Assembly: GCA_020466095.1 (NCBI GenBank)
Contig: CM035807.1
Coordinates: 21,436,985 to 21,500,984 of the forward strand
Length of the DNA: 64,000 bases
Source: Chlorops oryzae
Lineage: Eukaryota > Arthropoda > Insecta > Diptera > Chloropidae
Reading direction: 5' to 3'
Part shown: one piece after another, positions 10,169 through 21,436 of the stretch
Numbering within the stretch: the stretch's first letter is position 1
Layout: every line of letters starts with the position of its first letter
Notes under the pieces: model-generated
Seen by the model: the letters and a program-made list of their open reading frames with translations, nothing else
Told to the model about the DNA's origin: nothing
Database searches by the model: none
Position numbers and translations under genes: made by a program

Positions 10169-12743
10169 ATTTTTTATTTATCTTTATTTGAAAGTTATTT
10201 GCAATATTCTAGGTTTGTACCTACATATGTACATTTGTATGCCGATACAGCGTACACTATGCATAAATAAAATGAATTCCGACAGTACTTTTTGTACTTG
10301 GGATATTTATTTATGTACTCAAGTGGTTCATAAATAAATTTAATTTAATTTTTGCAAACGCAAAGACACTTAAAAGGTCTTAGGGAGAAAGCCTCTCGAA
10401 ACGCTTCAGCGTTCGGGTGTCAAAGGCGCACAAATTCTCTTATTATTTATTCACTTTGACATCTTTTCGATTGGAATCTTAACTGAAAGCAATTTACAGA
10501 TGTAAAAACCACTCTCACTCTCCATCTCTCTGTCTCTCACTTTCTTCTCTGTCTATCTATCTATCTATCTCTGCCATATGTTGGTAATTTTGTTGCCAAA
10601 TCATCAATAAGATGACAGTAAAACGACCAGAAGCGAATATGTTGCAAGGTTAAATGGCAAATGGCAATGCGTAAAAGCTGAAATACTTTACACAGGTAGC
10701 CAAATACAGTTCTGGTCAATCTAATAGGAGCTTCTCTAGGGATTTCGATTTGAAGTAGTAAACCTTGATGTACTAAATGAAAGTGCTCTAGTGCTTCTAT
10801 TTTCTTGAGCGCGACTGTTAAGAAGAAGAAGGTGGTTCTTGTAGGCGGGAAGGTAGGCTGTATCATAGCCTCATATTTGCTGAATCAATAAAGATGTTTG
10901 CGTTGGCAATTTGCTTTAAAACGCAATGGTTTTATTTTTCTTTTGGAAAGAAAAAGAACATCAGAAGCTGTAATATGGACTATTTGTGATTTGTACTTCT
11001 AAGAAATTCATTCATGTTTGGGGAGTATGTACATATATTTTTGCCTGCCTGAATGCTCTTTTGCTGTTAAGTGCCACTTGAGTATTGAATTTTGTTTTTA
11101 CTTTTCTTTCTAATTGGGCAACTGCAGATCACGATATGCCTTCATAAAGTTAAGGATTGCCTTAAATGGCTATTTATGCTCAATTGGCATTGATGGCTAC
11201 GAGCACTAACTTGCATAATGAATTGTCCGAGTGTAGTTTTGGGCTTCTTGCCTTTTGCATATGGGGTTTGCTATACGAGCTTACATCTTGTACATATACA
11301 AACACAATTGTATGCACACAAATGCACGATTGAGCTAATCAAGGACAAAGTTATCACGAGTTACAACTGCTGGGTAAACCGCATATACTCTTTTAAAATG
11401 ATTATTATTGATTTTAAGGCTTACATCGAAATGAAACTCATTTACTTTTGACCTTTAAAAAAATTATATGCGATTTCTGTTTGAATGCTTTATTACAAAA
11501 AAAAAAAAAAAAAAGAAACAAAGAGAAACAGTTCATGACCTAATAAAATAGCAACAAAAAAAAAAACATATTTTAAAAAATTTATAAAAATAGTAACAAC
11601 AATGAGAAATTTTTCAAGGTCAAAACCGATTAAAAAAGAAAGAAGTAAATGGGCAAAAAGAAGAAAAAAAAACGTAAATGAAAGACCAAGTCTCGCATAA
11701 ATCTAGCCGCGCTCAACAAGTTTTTTTCTTTTTTTCAGTTCGGCTCGCGAGAGACACAAAAAAAAGAAAAAACAATTTTTTTTGGCGAAAGAAGTCCGAA
11801 AAGCGAATTCGAAATAGAAATAAATCGAATTTCTAAAAATAACATACGGAAAGTAATTTGAAATTCCGATTTTTTTTTATGTTTGTTTCTTCTTTTTCTT
11901 TTCTGTGCTGGAAAAATCATTCAAAATTCGATGTTGATTGTTCGACCGCAAATCATTTAATGCTGTGAATATGGTATGAAGTGTATTTTGCGGTGTGCCG
12001 CCTTAGCAGCTCCATTTGCCCTTTGCCTTACTGACACACATTTTATGCAAAAACCAAAAAAAATTTATTCAAGCACAAACACAACCACGCGTCAGCACCA
12101 CCACCACCACCACCACGACAAGCAGCGCCACCATCGTCCATCATCGCTTCTCATCAACTTCGTGGCCTTGTAAAGAGCCGTAAAACAATGTTATCGTCAC
12201 TCAATGCTGGTCTCTAGGTCTGCTCTGTTCCCAATTCTTCTCCTTAATGTAATCGCTTACAGCGTCTTATTTACATACATAAGTATCTTAGAAATTGACT
12301 TTGAATCGTTCGGTAGCCTTCGATTGGTTTTAGGCATAATTTTTTGCAATTTATTTGTTTATTTAATTTTTTTATTATATTTTTTATTTTTTCATTGTTT
12401 TATTTTTATTTTTTTTGTTTTTTATTTGCTTCTTTCCCTTGAAGATTTGATTAACTTTTGAGATTGTTTAACTAAATGGAAGCATTTGGGGTATAGAAAA
12501 GATATTTTACCAACAGTTTGAAGGTCTCTAAAGGGCAATAACTAATGATGGAAACAATGGAATTAGTTCGTTGATGCCAATCGATTTTTATAATGTAGAT
12601 CAAGACTATAAAGATTTAATTTCCAATATTGTTAGTGGAACAGTTTGTTCAAATAAGGCTAATTTTGTATAAAATAGTTTAAAAATTAACGAAAAATTGT
12701 GCCCTCAAACTCATATCGAAATAGAATCGAAAATCTCTTTCGG
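10169..12743. other. Non-coding stretch with microsatellites
   Basis: Holds a (TATC)n run at about 10551-10571, a (CAC)n run at about 12096-12116, A-runs near 11500-11520 and 11557-11570, and a T-rich tract at 12340-12425. Open frames such as 11218-11451, 11976-12173 (His run from the CAC repeat) and 12204-12461 have no recognisable domain. Confidence 0.55.
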
Positions 12744-12990
12744 GTATATGATTGTTTTCTCTTTCCTGTGGATAGTTAATTCAACTCGAAAATTGATGTG
12801 ATTTATTTCCTTTCACCAAGATTGTGGGGAAATTTTAATTAGGTACTCAATTGAGAAAATTCAATTTTCCCAAGCGTAAAGTCGGGTAATACAATCCCTC
12901 AATCTTGGTAAAGGGAAATAGATCACATCAATTTGGGAATTGAATATCCTTTCCCCGGGAAAGGGAAAACAATCACATATTTGTATAACG
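12744..12990. mobile_element. Foldback-type inverted repeat, ~247 bp
   Basis: The left arm (about 12746-12832) and the reverse complement of the right arm (about 12895-12986) align over ~85 bp. Both read ATGATTGTTTTC-like sequence, then CTTTCC, ATTCAA, AAATTGATGTGAT, ATTTCC, ACCAAGATTG. The spacer is ~60 bp. A long imperfect hairpin with no coding content is typical of a foldback MITE. No clear target duplication could be fixed. Confidence 0.65.
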
Positions 12991-15900
12991 AATTTTAAGG
13001 GACCGGAAAAAAATGCCATATAAAAAGAAATCATTATAGAGAGCTTTGACTGCAGTTTCAATGCAATGGAGTGTCCTATAGGAATCCTAGATTAAGAGAA
13101 TATTTTTTTCATACATATTGTTTTTATTGCATTTAAAGGATGATGTCGGTGCTTTCATTATTCTCAGATAATTTTCATTGGAATTATTTTTTACAAAATA
13201 AAAACCTATAGCCAGTGGGATATTTCGCCTCTTTTTATTAAACCCAAAATAATGGCATCAAGAGCTCAAAGTGTTTAGTAATGAAAGGGATAAGTTGAGA
13301 ATGTTTTAACCCCGGGCTCTTTTATTCGAGAAACTCTGCAATAAATTATTATCATAGGAAATTGTGGGATCTTCTATTTGGGACCGATTATTAACGATTA
13401 TTGTTCTTATGGAGTCCTTTGAACGCAATTCCTGTTGACTGCCCAGTGATCAGCTAGCTAGAAAGCAGTATATTTTTCGAATATATTTTCATATACATAT
13501 ACAGTCAAATGTCTGTATCTAGAACCGAAATGGGTTCTTACAGCGTTTACCTGGAAAATTGACGCTAAATAAACAGCCCTATTCTTAACCCTGTACTGCC
13601 ACAATTTTTTTTTTTCATTAAAAAGTTCAGATAAGACTAATTTCGGGTAGAAAAACATGAATCTGAAATTATTAGGCATTTTTTTTTTTTTGGTAATTTG
13701 TTCGAAACCAGTCCGTCTAGAGACGGAGCCAGGATTTAGAGGGTTAATGAATATTCCCGTGAATCGTTTCCCTAGAAATTGTTCTCCCAAAAAAAAGGAA
13801 GTATTCTAAGCGCCAATAAAAGAAAGCAAGTGGTGACCTTTGTTTAGAATTATTCGAAATTCTTGCTCTCTTTGTATATCCTTCCCAGTGTGCTTAGAAT
13901 GGGCGAAGTTTTTTTTCAAATCTTGTGGAAATATTCCCCGGGAATGGCACCTTCAATTAATACATCTTCCTGTGGGTTAATGTACTTATTCAAAATTTGG
14001 TTTTATACCAAAATGCGGCCACTATCAAAAAGTTTTCTAGATACCGACAAACTTCAAATGATCAGATCAACAATAAGGATCAAAATACGAAAAAAATTTG
14101 TTTCAAATGACCTCGAAATTACCCAGTGAGCAATTTGAAATTACATGAATTCAAGTACCTATAAATTTTATAAAAATATTCAAACATTTGGCTTATCTTC
14201 TTAAATCTTTCTGATGGCAATGCTATCATTCCACCACAAAACCGCAATCTGAGCGAAAAATTTATTTACAACATATAACTGAATATAACGCTACATATTC
14301 TTGAGGCTAAAACAATAAAGACAAGAACAGCAACAACAACAACAAAAGAGCATTTTTAATTAACCAACATGAATATTGCACTCGCTTGTACCTTCCTTCA
14401 TTTATTTTACGATCCAAGATAAATGCGGCCAGCCCATCCGATTTGAAAAATCTTAAAAGCCAAACCACATTCAATGACCAATGGTGCTCGCCACCATTCC
14501 ACATGTATGCATGCATACCTACGAGTAAAGCATCGAGCATTGAGCATGGAGCATGCCTAGATATGAACGTTCGTAGGAATTACTGCCGCCCATCGCGTTG
14601 CGCATGCATCCAGTTTTTTTACAGTTTTCGCTAACTGCATTCCTCCTAGGCGCAGTGCAATCTCATAACTTTATTCCTAGCTAGAATAGACTGCAGCAAA
14701 TACACACAACACACACACACACACACACACAGCACAAGCACATTCGACAACCTTTCCATACCAACCGGGCCCTGCAAAGAATTTCTGAACGATGTGCTCG
14801 CACGAATAATTCTCAAAACCCGTACGAAAAAGAAGAACACAAAAAAAGGTCCAAAAACAAGAACTTTCGGCCAAAATTGAACGCGAGTTTTTCCCTTATT
14901 TGGTCAGAAGCAGAAAGGTTCGCTTGCTTGCGTTTGAATCTTAACTTTATTGAAGCTGCGCATGCGCAACATGAGCTGGCAGCGCACGATGGCAACGCCA
15001 CTGCACTTGTTACGATTAATGCGGTTTCTAATCTTGTTGCTGCTCTTTACTTCTTCTCCTCCTTGCTTTTTTGTTGTTTTTGGTGTTATTATGTAAAGTG
15101 TTGTTGTTGTTGTTGCTGCTGCCGCAGCACATACCTATAGAGTCCGATCGGACGAGTTGTTTTTGTTTTTGTTGTTGTTGCATTGGAAGGAAAAAGCATC
15201 GAATAGCGAAATCTCTGTAACTGTTTTTTCATACTTCACTGTTTGCTGCTATTGCGGTAGATTTGCCAGACGCTTGGCCACACGGCTAACGGACGGACAA
15301 ACGGATGGACGGACGGACGGACATTGGCATCGTTAGCTGCAGCAGGCGATGCAAGTGCAACAAAATCGCTGATGTTCTTTATTGGCTTAATTCAAGCGAA
15401 TAGAATTTTGTGTGGAGAGTAGAATTATTCCTGCCGTTTGGACTTGTCTGCGTTTTTGCTTTGTCTTTGTTGTTTTTGTTGTTGCTGTTGCTGCATTGTT
15501 GCTGTTGAGCCGTTGAGCTGTTGTTGCCGGTTGAATTGCAAGCGATATTTGTCGTAGAGATAAATGCCACCAAAGGCTGTAAAGTAAATTGTTGTCCTAA
15601 AAACAAATACCGTTTTTTGTTGTTGTTCTTGTTGGTGTTGTTTTCTTTACCGCGATGTCACCTTATAGGGGCAAATAGTTACTAGAGAGACGTTGGCTTG
15701 CCTGCTGCTTGCCGTGGACGTTTTTGGTCTAACGTCTTGCTTTATCAGCTCAAGTGAAAAAGGCCATCGAGGGTAACGGTAATGGAATGGAATTCACCCT
15801 AAAAAATAAAAAATAAAAAAAATAATTTTTCCTCCCCATCTCTCATCTCTCTTAAGGACAAATGGACATGGAATTAAGTACAAATTTTATTTTCTTTTTT

Positions 15901-16396
15901 AATTTTTTTTTATTTTATTTTTTTATTTTTTTTTTGTTCCTTTAAATGAAGGCAAAAAAGGTATAATCGCAAATATTTAAAAGAAAATAATTCTGTAGCT
16001 TATTAAAGCCTAAGAATGAACAAAAAACTTTAAAATATCAAATAGAATCCTTTTAATAGGGGAAAAATGCAGCCTGTACTTTAGCTTCCAAAGAGAATAT
16101 TCCAGTAAATATCCAGTAAAAAAAATATCAAAGTATAATTATTTAATTGAAGGCCCTAGATACCCTCAATTTATCGTGTTGAGCATCGCATGTGCATTAA
16201 AAAAAATTATTTCGTTAAACAAGAGAGCATGTAAGGGATAATTATGAAATAATTGCCATCTCTAGTGTACCTGTATAGCTTCTAATGCTAAGGACTTAAA
16301 CAGACAAAAAAAAAATATAAAACATTAAAAAAATTTGTAAATACACCAAAAAATATAAAAAAATACTTAAAAAATTAAAAAACCTACAGAATGGCA
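12991..16396. other. Non-coding stretch rich in simple repeats
   Basis: Contains TTG/CTG-type microsatellite sequence at about 15100-15180 and 15460-15530, an ACGGACGG run near 15290-15325, and T-rich DNA at 15890-15940. A DNA motif CAGTCAAATGTCTGTATC at about 13502 looks like an isolated pogo-type end but has no partner. Several short open frames (e.g. 13458-13790, 14877-15140) show no domain. Confidence 0.5.
14709..14731. repeat. (CA)n microsatellite
   Basis: Run of about eleven CA dinucleotides. Confidence 0.9.
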
Positions 16397-16581
16397 ATTC
16401 CATAAGAAACGGTCCCACCCGTGACAGCCATTCTGAGCACAAATTGCATAATTTCGGTGCTTAACGATTGTTAAACGTTTTCAAAATTTTAGATCCTTGA
16501 GAATCAAGTCTTTTTCTCTTCAATCATTATGAGCTTAAACCTAAAAAGTGAGTGTCACGGGCGGGACCGTATTCATGGAAT
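16397..16581. mobile_element. 185-bp TIR element (MITE)
   Basis: Left end ATTCCATAAGAAACGG continuing TCCCACCCGTGACA (16397-16426) is mirrored by 16553-16581, whose reverse complement reads ATTCCATGAATACGG then TCCCGCCCGTGACA; 25 or more of ~30 positions agree. The interior contains TAATTTCGGTGCTTAA, CAAAATTTTAG and ATTATGAGC blocks that recur in the copy at 27940-28148. No coding capacity and no certain target duplication. The superfamily is not identified. Confidence 0.7.
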
Positions 16582-16599
16582 CACCCAAAAAAAAAAATT

Positions 16600-16870
16600 T
16601 GTTAAATCAATTTAAAAAAAAATTTAAAATTTAAATTTAAAAAAAAATTAAAATTTAAATTTAAAAAAATAAAAATAATAAAGTATAAAAATATAAAAAT
16701 ACAAAATTATAAAAATATCAACATATAAAAATATAAAAATATAAAAATATAAAAATATAAAATACTTAAATATATAATTTTAAAATTTATAAAAATTATT
16801 AAAAATATAAAAATAAGTATAAAAAAAAAATAAAACATAAAAAATATATAAGAATGTAAAAAATAAAGTT
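16600..16870. repeat. AT-rich simple sequence with TATAAAAA units
   Basis: Almost pure A/T. A TATAAAAA-type unit repeats about ten times between ~16683 and 16760, preceded by AAATTTAAATTT palindromic runs. The open frame across it (Phe/Ile/Tyr-rich) is an artefact. Confidence 0.85.
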
Positions 16871-17044
16871 CAAAAACATTTTTTTTTAATAATTTCAAAT
16901 ATTAAAAATTATTTTAATGTAAAAATAATTCAAATTATAATATTATATTTTAACGATTACATAAAAATCATTGACCGCACACTCACAATTATTAAAAAGT
17001 AAATATGAATTATGTGTATGTATGTATATATCGCAACCCTGATA

Positions 17045-17201
17045 CTAAATCGGCACAACTCAAAATTTCGCGTTTCTTGAAAAATCAATCAATCTTTGAA
17101 ACTTTAAAAAATATTTTGTTTTCTAAACTTATATTATTCTAAATCGACTACTTAATCGATATAAACAAATTGGTTAAAAATTTTGAATTGTACCGGCTTA
17201 G
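17045..17201. repeat. Short inverted-repeat element, 157 bp
   Basis: CTAAATCGGCACAACTC and AAAATTT (from 17045) match the reverse complement of the right end (CTAAGCCGGTACAATTC, AAAATTT) at about 21 of 24 positions. Probably a MITE; no target duplication is evident. Confidence 0.5.
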
Positions 17202-18229
17202 GAGCAAGCTGCGGTATGTATATAAGTACAGAAAAAAGTGCTTCTGATTAGAGAAGTTAAGTTTATGTTAATGCCCAATTAAGATACCACATTTAAGTAA
17301 CTTGAAAACTAAATTTAGTTGCATTTTGAGGAATGACATTGAATCCCAAACGTTTACACATAAGTTTGTTGCAGTAGCCAGCTTAAATTAGTCACCCATA
17401 AAGGCTTGCAGAAATTTATTGAAAAAAAAAGAAGCTTTGTATAGAAAAAATAAATTGGGTAGCCAGCAAATTTTATGCATCTTTTTTACACTATTACCCA
17501 CTAATTAATGTTTGTCTTCTCCTTTTCTTCCCTCTAGGTAAGTCCTGGAATTCAATTACATGAACTTTTTCTGTGTGAGGTTGGGCGAGTGAAAAATTCC
17601 GATAAGCTCGGAAAGAAAAAAAAATCCATTAACCAGGTAAAGTAGTAAACATACTCATGACTGTATCAAAATCAAAATGAAAATTTACTGAAATCTTTTA
17701 TAAAATCCCCATATCTTCCCATAATTTGATTTGAAAGAGGTTTCTCAAATTAATAGATAATAATAAAAATAAGAAATATTATTCATAGTATTATAAATAA
17801 TAAAATTTCCCATTTTTACTACTCTCCGTGGCTCCAGAAAATTTAATTCTCCCGATGATTGCAATTAATATAGAAGAATCCACGACTTTAAAATCTTTTA
17901 AAGCTCATATCTGCCTTCAACAATAAAAAAACGATTAAGTAATAAAATGTTCCTTAAATGGCAATAATAATTTAATGGTTATGGTCTTACGCTCCGACGA
18001 TGTGTATGCAACAACTCAAAAGCTAAAGGACAACATTTTTATATGGAGAACCCACAGGAAAAAAAACAAAAATAAACGGAAATACAATGCCCAAAAGAGG
18101 CGAATAAAAGCACAAAAATAACGTGCTTTCATTTTTCGAAAGAAAATGGATTTCCTTTGTTTCCTTTAATGACTTAAATTCAATGTTAATGTTAACAAGA
18201 TATTGCAGAAAATCATTTTTGTGTCCTTA
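17202..18229. other. Unannotated stretch upstream of the LINE
   Basis: AT-rich, no domain or repeat recognised. If a LINE ORF1 was ever present it should lie here, but I see no zinc-knuckle or other ORF1 feature. Confidence 0.5.
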
Positions 18230-18289
18230 AGAAAGAGTCCTGGTCTTGGTCTCGATTGGGATTACTTAAGTTAAGCCAACCTTAGTGCA

Positions 18290-19060
18290 TTTCCGAAACT
18301 TCCTGATCTGATTTTTATTACAGAAATTTGGTTTATATACAAAGAAATTGAAAGCTATTCGATACCTGAGTATTCTTTCTCTGCGTTTCCAAATGATTCC
18401 TACCCAGCAGGTGGAGTCGGAGTTTTCGTAAAATTCTAATATTGATATTCCACTGTCAATCTTAAATTTAACACCGCTGACACACTCAAGCTAAATTGTA
18501 ATATCAATAACGAGCACCTCAGCTTTCTCTGCGTTTATCGGTTACAATCTCATTCTGTAACTGACTTTTTAATTGAACTTGACACTTGTCTTTCTGATAC
18601 CCAGTGTCAAAATCTGCTGCTTGTCGGCGACTTTAACCTTGATCTTCTCTCTGAGTGGACCCTACAGAAAGATACAAAACTCTACTAGCCAAGAGTGGTT
18701 TTTATTCTTTTTTAATTCCCCTACGCGCCTGTCTTCTGGAACTTGTCTTGACCATATTGTAGGACGCCTTAAGCCTTATCTAAGCTCTTTTACTTGCTTT
18801 AATCTTGACCTCTCGATTTCGGACCATTGCATGACGGGATTGGCTTTTAACATTTCTCGGAAGATTGCTAAAGATAATGATCCTAAATCTGCATCTAAAA
18901 TTAACTACATACTTTTGAATGAAAAGCTTTGCTATGAGTCTTGGAGCGACGTGTACAGAACAGTTGATATTTCTGAAGCCTATTCTAATTTTCTAAATAC
19001 TTTTATATCTCACATAAATTCTGCTAAGTTAAAATTCCTCTGCAAAAAACAAAACTAAAA
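18290..19060 (+). pseudogene. LINE apurinic-like endonuclease domain (fragmented)
   Basis: In pieces across frames: PDLIFITEIWF near 18305 corresponds to the usual ISETWL motif. It is followed by GGVGVFVK, a YRLQSH segment, LLLVGDFNLDL (GDFN codons at 18626-18637) and, after a frameshift at ~18650-18670, SGTCLDHI and ISDHCMTG (the SDH catalytic motif) in the frame 18573-19058. These are the N-terminal endonuclease motifs of APE-type LINEs, which nick the target. Stops and frameshifts preclude function. Confidence 0.8.
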
Positions 19061-19366
19061 AAAACTAAAACCATGGATTAATGAAAATTTAATCAAGAAA
19101 ATTAATTTGAAGAATAAACTAAGTCGTAAATGTGCTTCTCATCCTGATAATACCTCCCTCAAACAACGCTTTAAAAACTTAGCAAATTTAATTAAACAGG
19201 AAATTCCCATCCTTCGGATCAGTATTATAAATCCCAATTTGAAAGTTGTGGCTGTGATGTAAAGAAGCAATGGGCTCTTATTAATGAAATCACCAATGAA
19301 CACGGTAAGCCTCAAGACTCGATCAGCCTTAGAATCAATAATATAATTTGTTCAGATAGTGAATTA

Positions 19367-21097
19367 GTGCAAACGAATTCAACACTTATTTTTCTAATTT
19401 ACAGCCTCCTCCTTTCAAATAATACTATTACTGATCTTTGCACCGACATCATCGATGACCCCTTCATAAATAGAAGTTTCTTTTTTGTTCGAATTACTGC
19501 AATCGAAGTTGTAAAAGTCATTAACTCGCTCAAAAATTCTTCTTCCTGTGGCTTTGATAATATTTCAAGCATAACTCTAAAAAATGTTGCTTTTAATATA
19601 TCGGATATTCTAGCCCACCTGTTCAACCGTAGTATAACGAATGGAATTTTCCCAGATCAACTAAAGCAAGCAATCGTTGTTCCACTCTACAAAAAAGAAG
19701 ACCGAAACAATGTACTTAAACTATCGACCAATATCTATCCTTTCAGCGTATCTAAAATTTTTGAAAAAAAGCTGTTAAAGACCGTGTCATCAAATTTTTA
19801 AGTAAAATCAACTATCTTAACCCCAAACAGTATGGTTTCAGGTTCGGGATGTCTACTGAAGACGCACTTTTAAATTTTTGCTCCTTCCTTCATAAAGGAC
19901 TGGATGACAACAAGTTCTGTGCCTGTCTTTTCGTCGACATTACCAAAGCATTTGATATGGTCGATCACAAAATTTTATTGGAAAAGCTCTACAGGATTGG
20001 TTTCCGTGGTTTTATTTTATGATTGGTTTACTTCTTATCTAAGCAATCGTAAACAGAGAGTAAAAATAAATAACGTTTTCAGCAACCCATCAGTTTTAAA
20101 TCTAGGTGTTCCTCAGGGTTCAGTACTCGGGCCTATTTTATTTCTTATTTATATCAATTCATTTTTTTGTACAAGGATTGCGTTCAAACGTCACCGCTTT
20201 TGCTGATGATCTAGGTTTATCTTATAATTCTTCTACTCATTTCGAGCTTATTTCTGACTTAAATCATGACGTAGACCTTCTCAGGAAATGGTTTACCAAG
20301 CACAAACTCCTCATTAGCAACAAGTCAAGACTCATGCACTTTCACTTATCTCGTCAAGTTCAGCTCGATGTAGATATTATTTATCACGACCCTTGCTGTG
20401 AAAAGTACCCTTTATCGTCTGATAAATATTACAATGAACTTGCAAGCTGCAAAACAAATTGCTTTCCTATTATCTCCGTTCATGAGTATAAATTACTTAG
20501 GAGTTTTAATAGATGAAAATTTTAAATTGGAAGCGGCAAACCTTATTCCTGAAAAATTATTTTAGGTCTTTCCTACGTAAGTTCTACCATCTATCGAAAT
20601 TTTGCTCTGTAAACATTCTTAAAATGTTTTATTTTGGGCTGTTTCATTCAAGGCTTTCATATGGGATATCTTGCTGGGGGGGAGCGTATGCCAATACAAT
20701 ACAGCCGCTTCTCATTTTGCAAAAATGCGTTCTGCGACTAATGTGCAATGCAAATCGGTACCAAGCCTCGTTTGAACTGTTTAGGTCTAATGGCATACTA
20801 CCAGTTCGCCATCTGTTTTATTATCAAGCTCTTAAAGCGTTTTTCAAAAATAACAAAATTCAACCATCTTCAAATTCAAACTATAATTTGCGCCACACTT
20901 TCAATTTAACCATCCCGCCATTTCGTACTACCAGCTATCGTAATAGCTTCCCAATTCTTTCACGTAGACTTTTTAATAAATTACCAATAACTTTAAAAAA
21001 ATTAAATTCATACAATATATTTTTTAAGCGTCTAAAAATGTGGCTTCTAGGTCTCAACTATCAGAGTTTAGAACATCTATTGCAGTCTCAAACTTAA
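19367..21097 (+). pseudogene. LINE reverse transcriptase and C-terminal domain (fragmented)
   Basis: Reverse transcriptase for target-primed reverse transcription, split over at least five frame segments. Order of motifs: finger region SCGFDNISSITLK and LKQAIVVPLYKK (frame 19367-19801); YLNPKQYGFR and motif [15 protein letters not shown] (Asp codon 19936); palm [13 protein letters not shown] (20105 onward); motif C FADD (20199-20210); YLGVLIDENF near 20490; then a C-terminal region with FHSRLSYGISCWGG, LQKCVLRLM and NLRHTFNLTIPPFRT (frame 20513-21097). The C-terminal arrangement and FADD box resemble CR1/Rex1/Daphne-like elements; the exact clade needs a tree. Confidence 0.85.
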
Positions 21098-21436
21098 TTA
21101 AAGTCTTAATTCAAAATTCAATCGCAATATTTTCTGATATTTATTACTACCTCATATATTTTATTCCTATTTGCCCATTATTCTCAGTCGTTGTCTCCTT
21201 CTCTACCTCCTCCCTTCTCCTTTCTTCTTTATTGTGTTCCACAACCTATTTTCTTACCTAATTGTATTTAACGTGACACTTGCCACAGCAGTCTTCTGCT
21301 AAAAATGTCACTACCTTTTTCCTCATATCACCTATTCATTTTCAATAAATTTTAATTTAATTTAATTGATTAACTGTACCCACTATACGTACATGTAACA
21401 GAATTGAGGAAATTGTGAATAAATCTAATCTAATCT

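Larger units (their letters stand above)
18230..21436 (+). mobile_element. Decayed non-LTR retrotransposon (CR1/Jockey group)
   Basis: About 3.2 kb holding the remains of one endonuclease-reverse transcriptase polyprotein, then a short 3' UTR with AATAAA-like sequences and a tandem AATCT tail (about 21422-21436) leading into an A-run. Short-microsatellite 3' tails are common in this group. ORF1 is not seen, so the copy is probably 5'-truncated. The hexamer CTTAAG occurs both near the left edge and just after the A-run, a weak target-duplication candidate. No complete frame survives, so the copy is dead. Confidence 0.85.
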
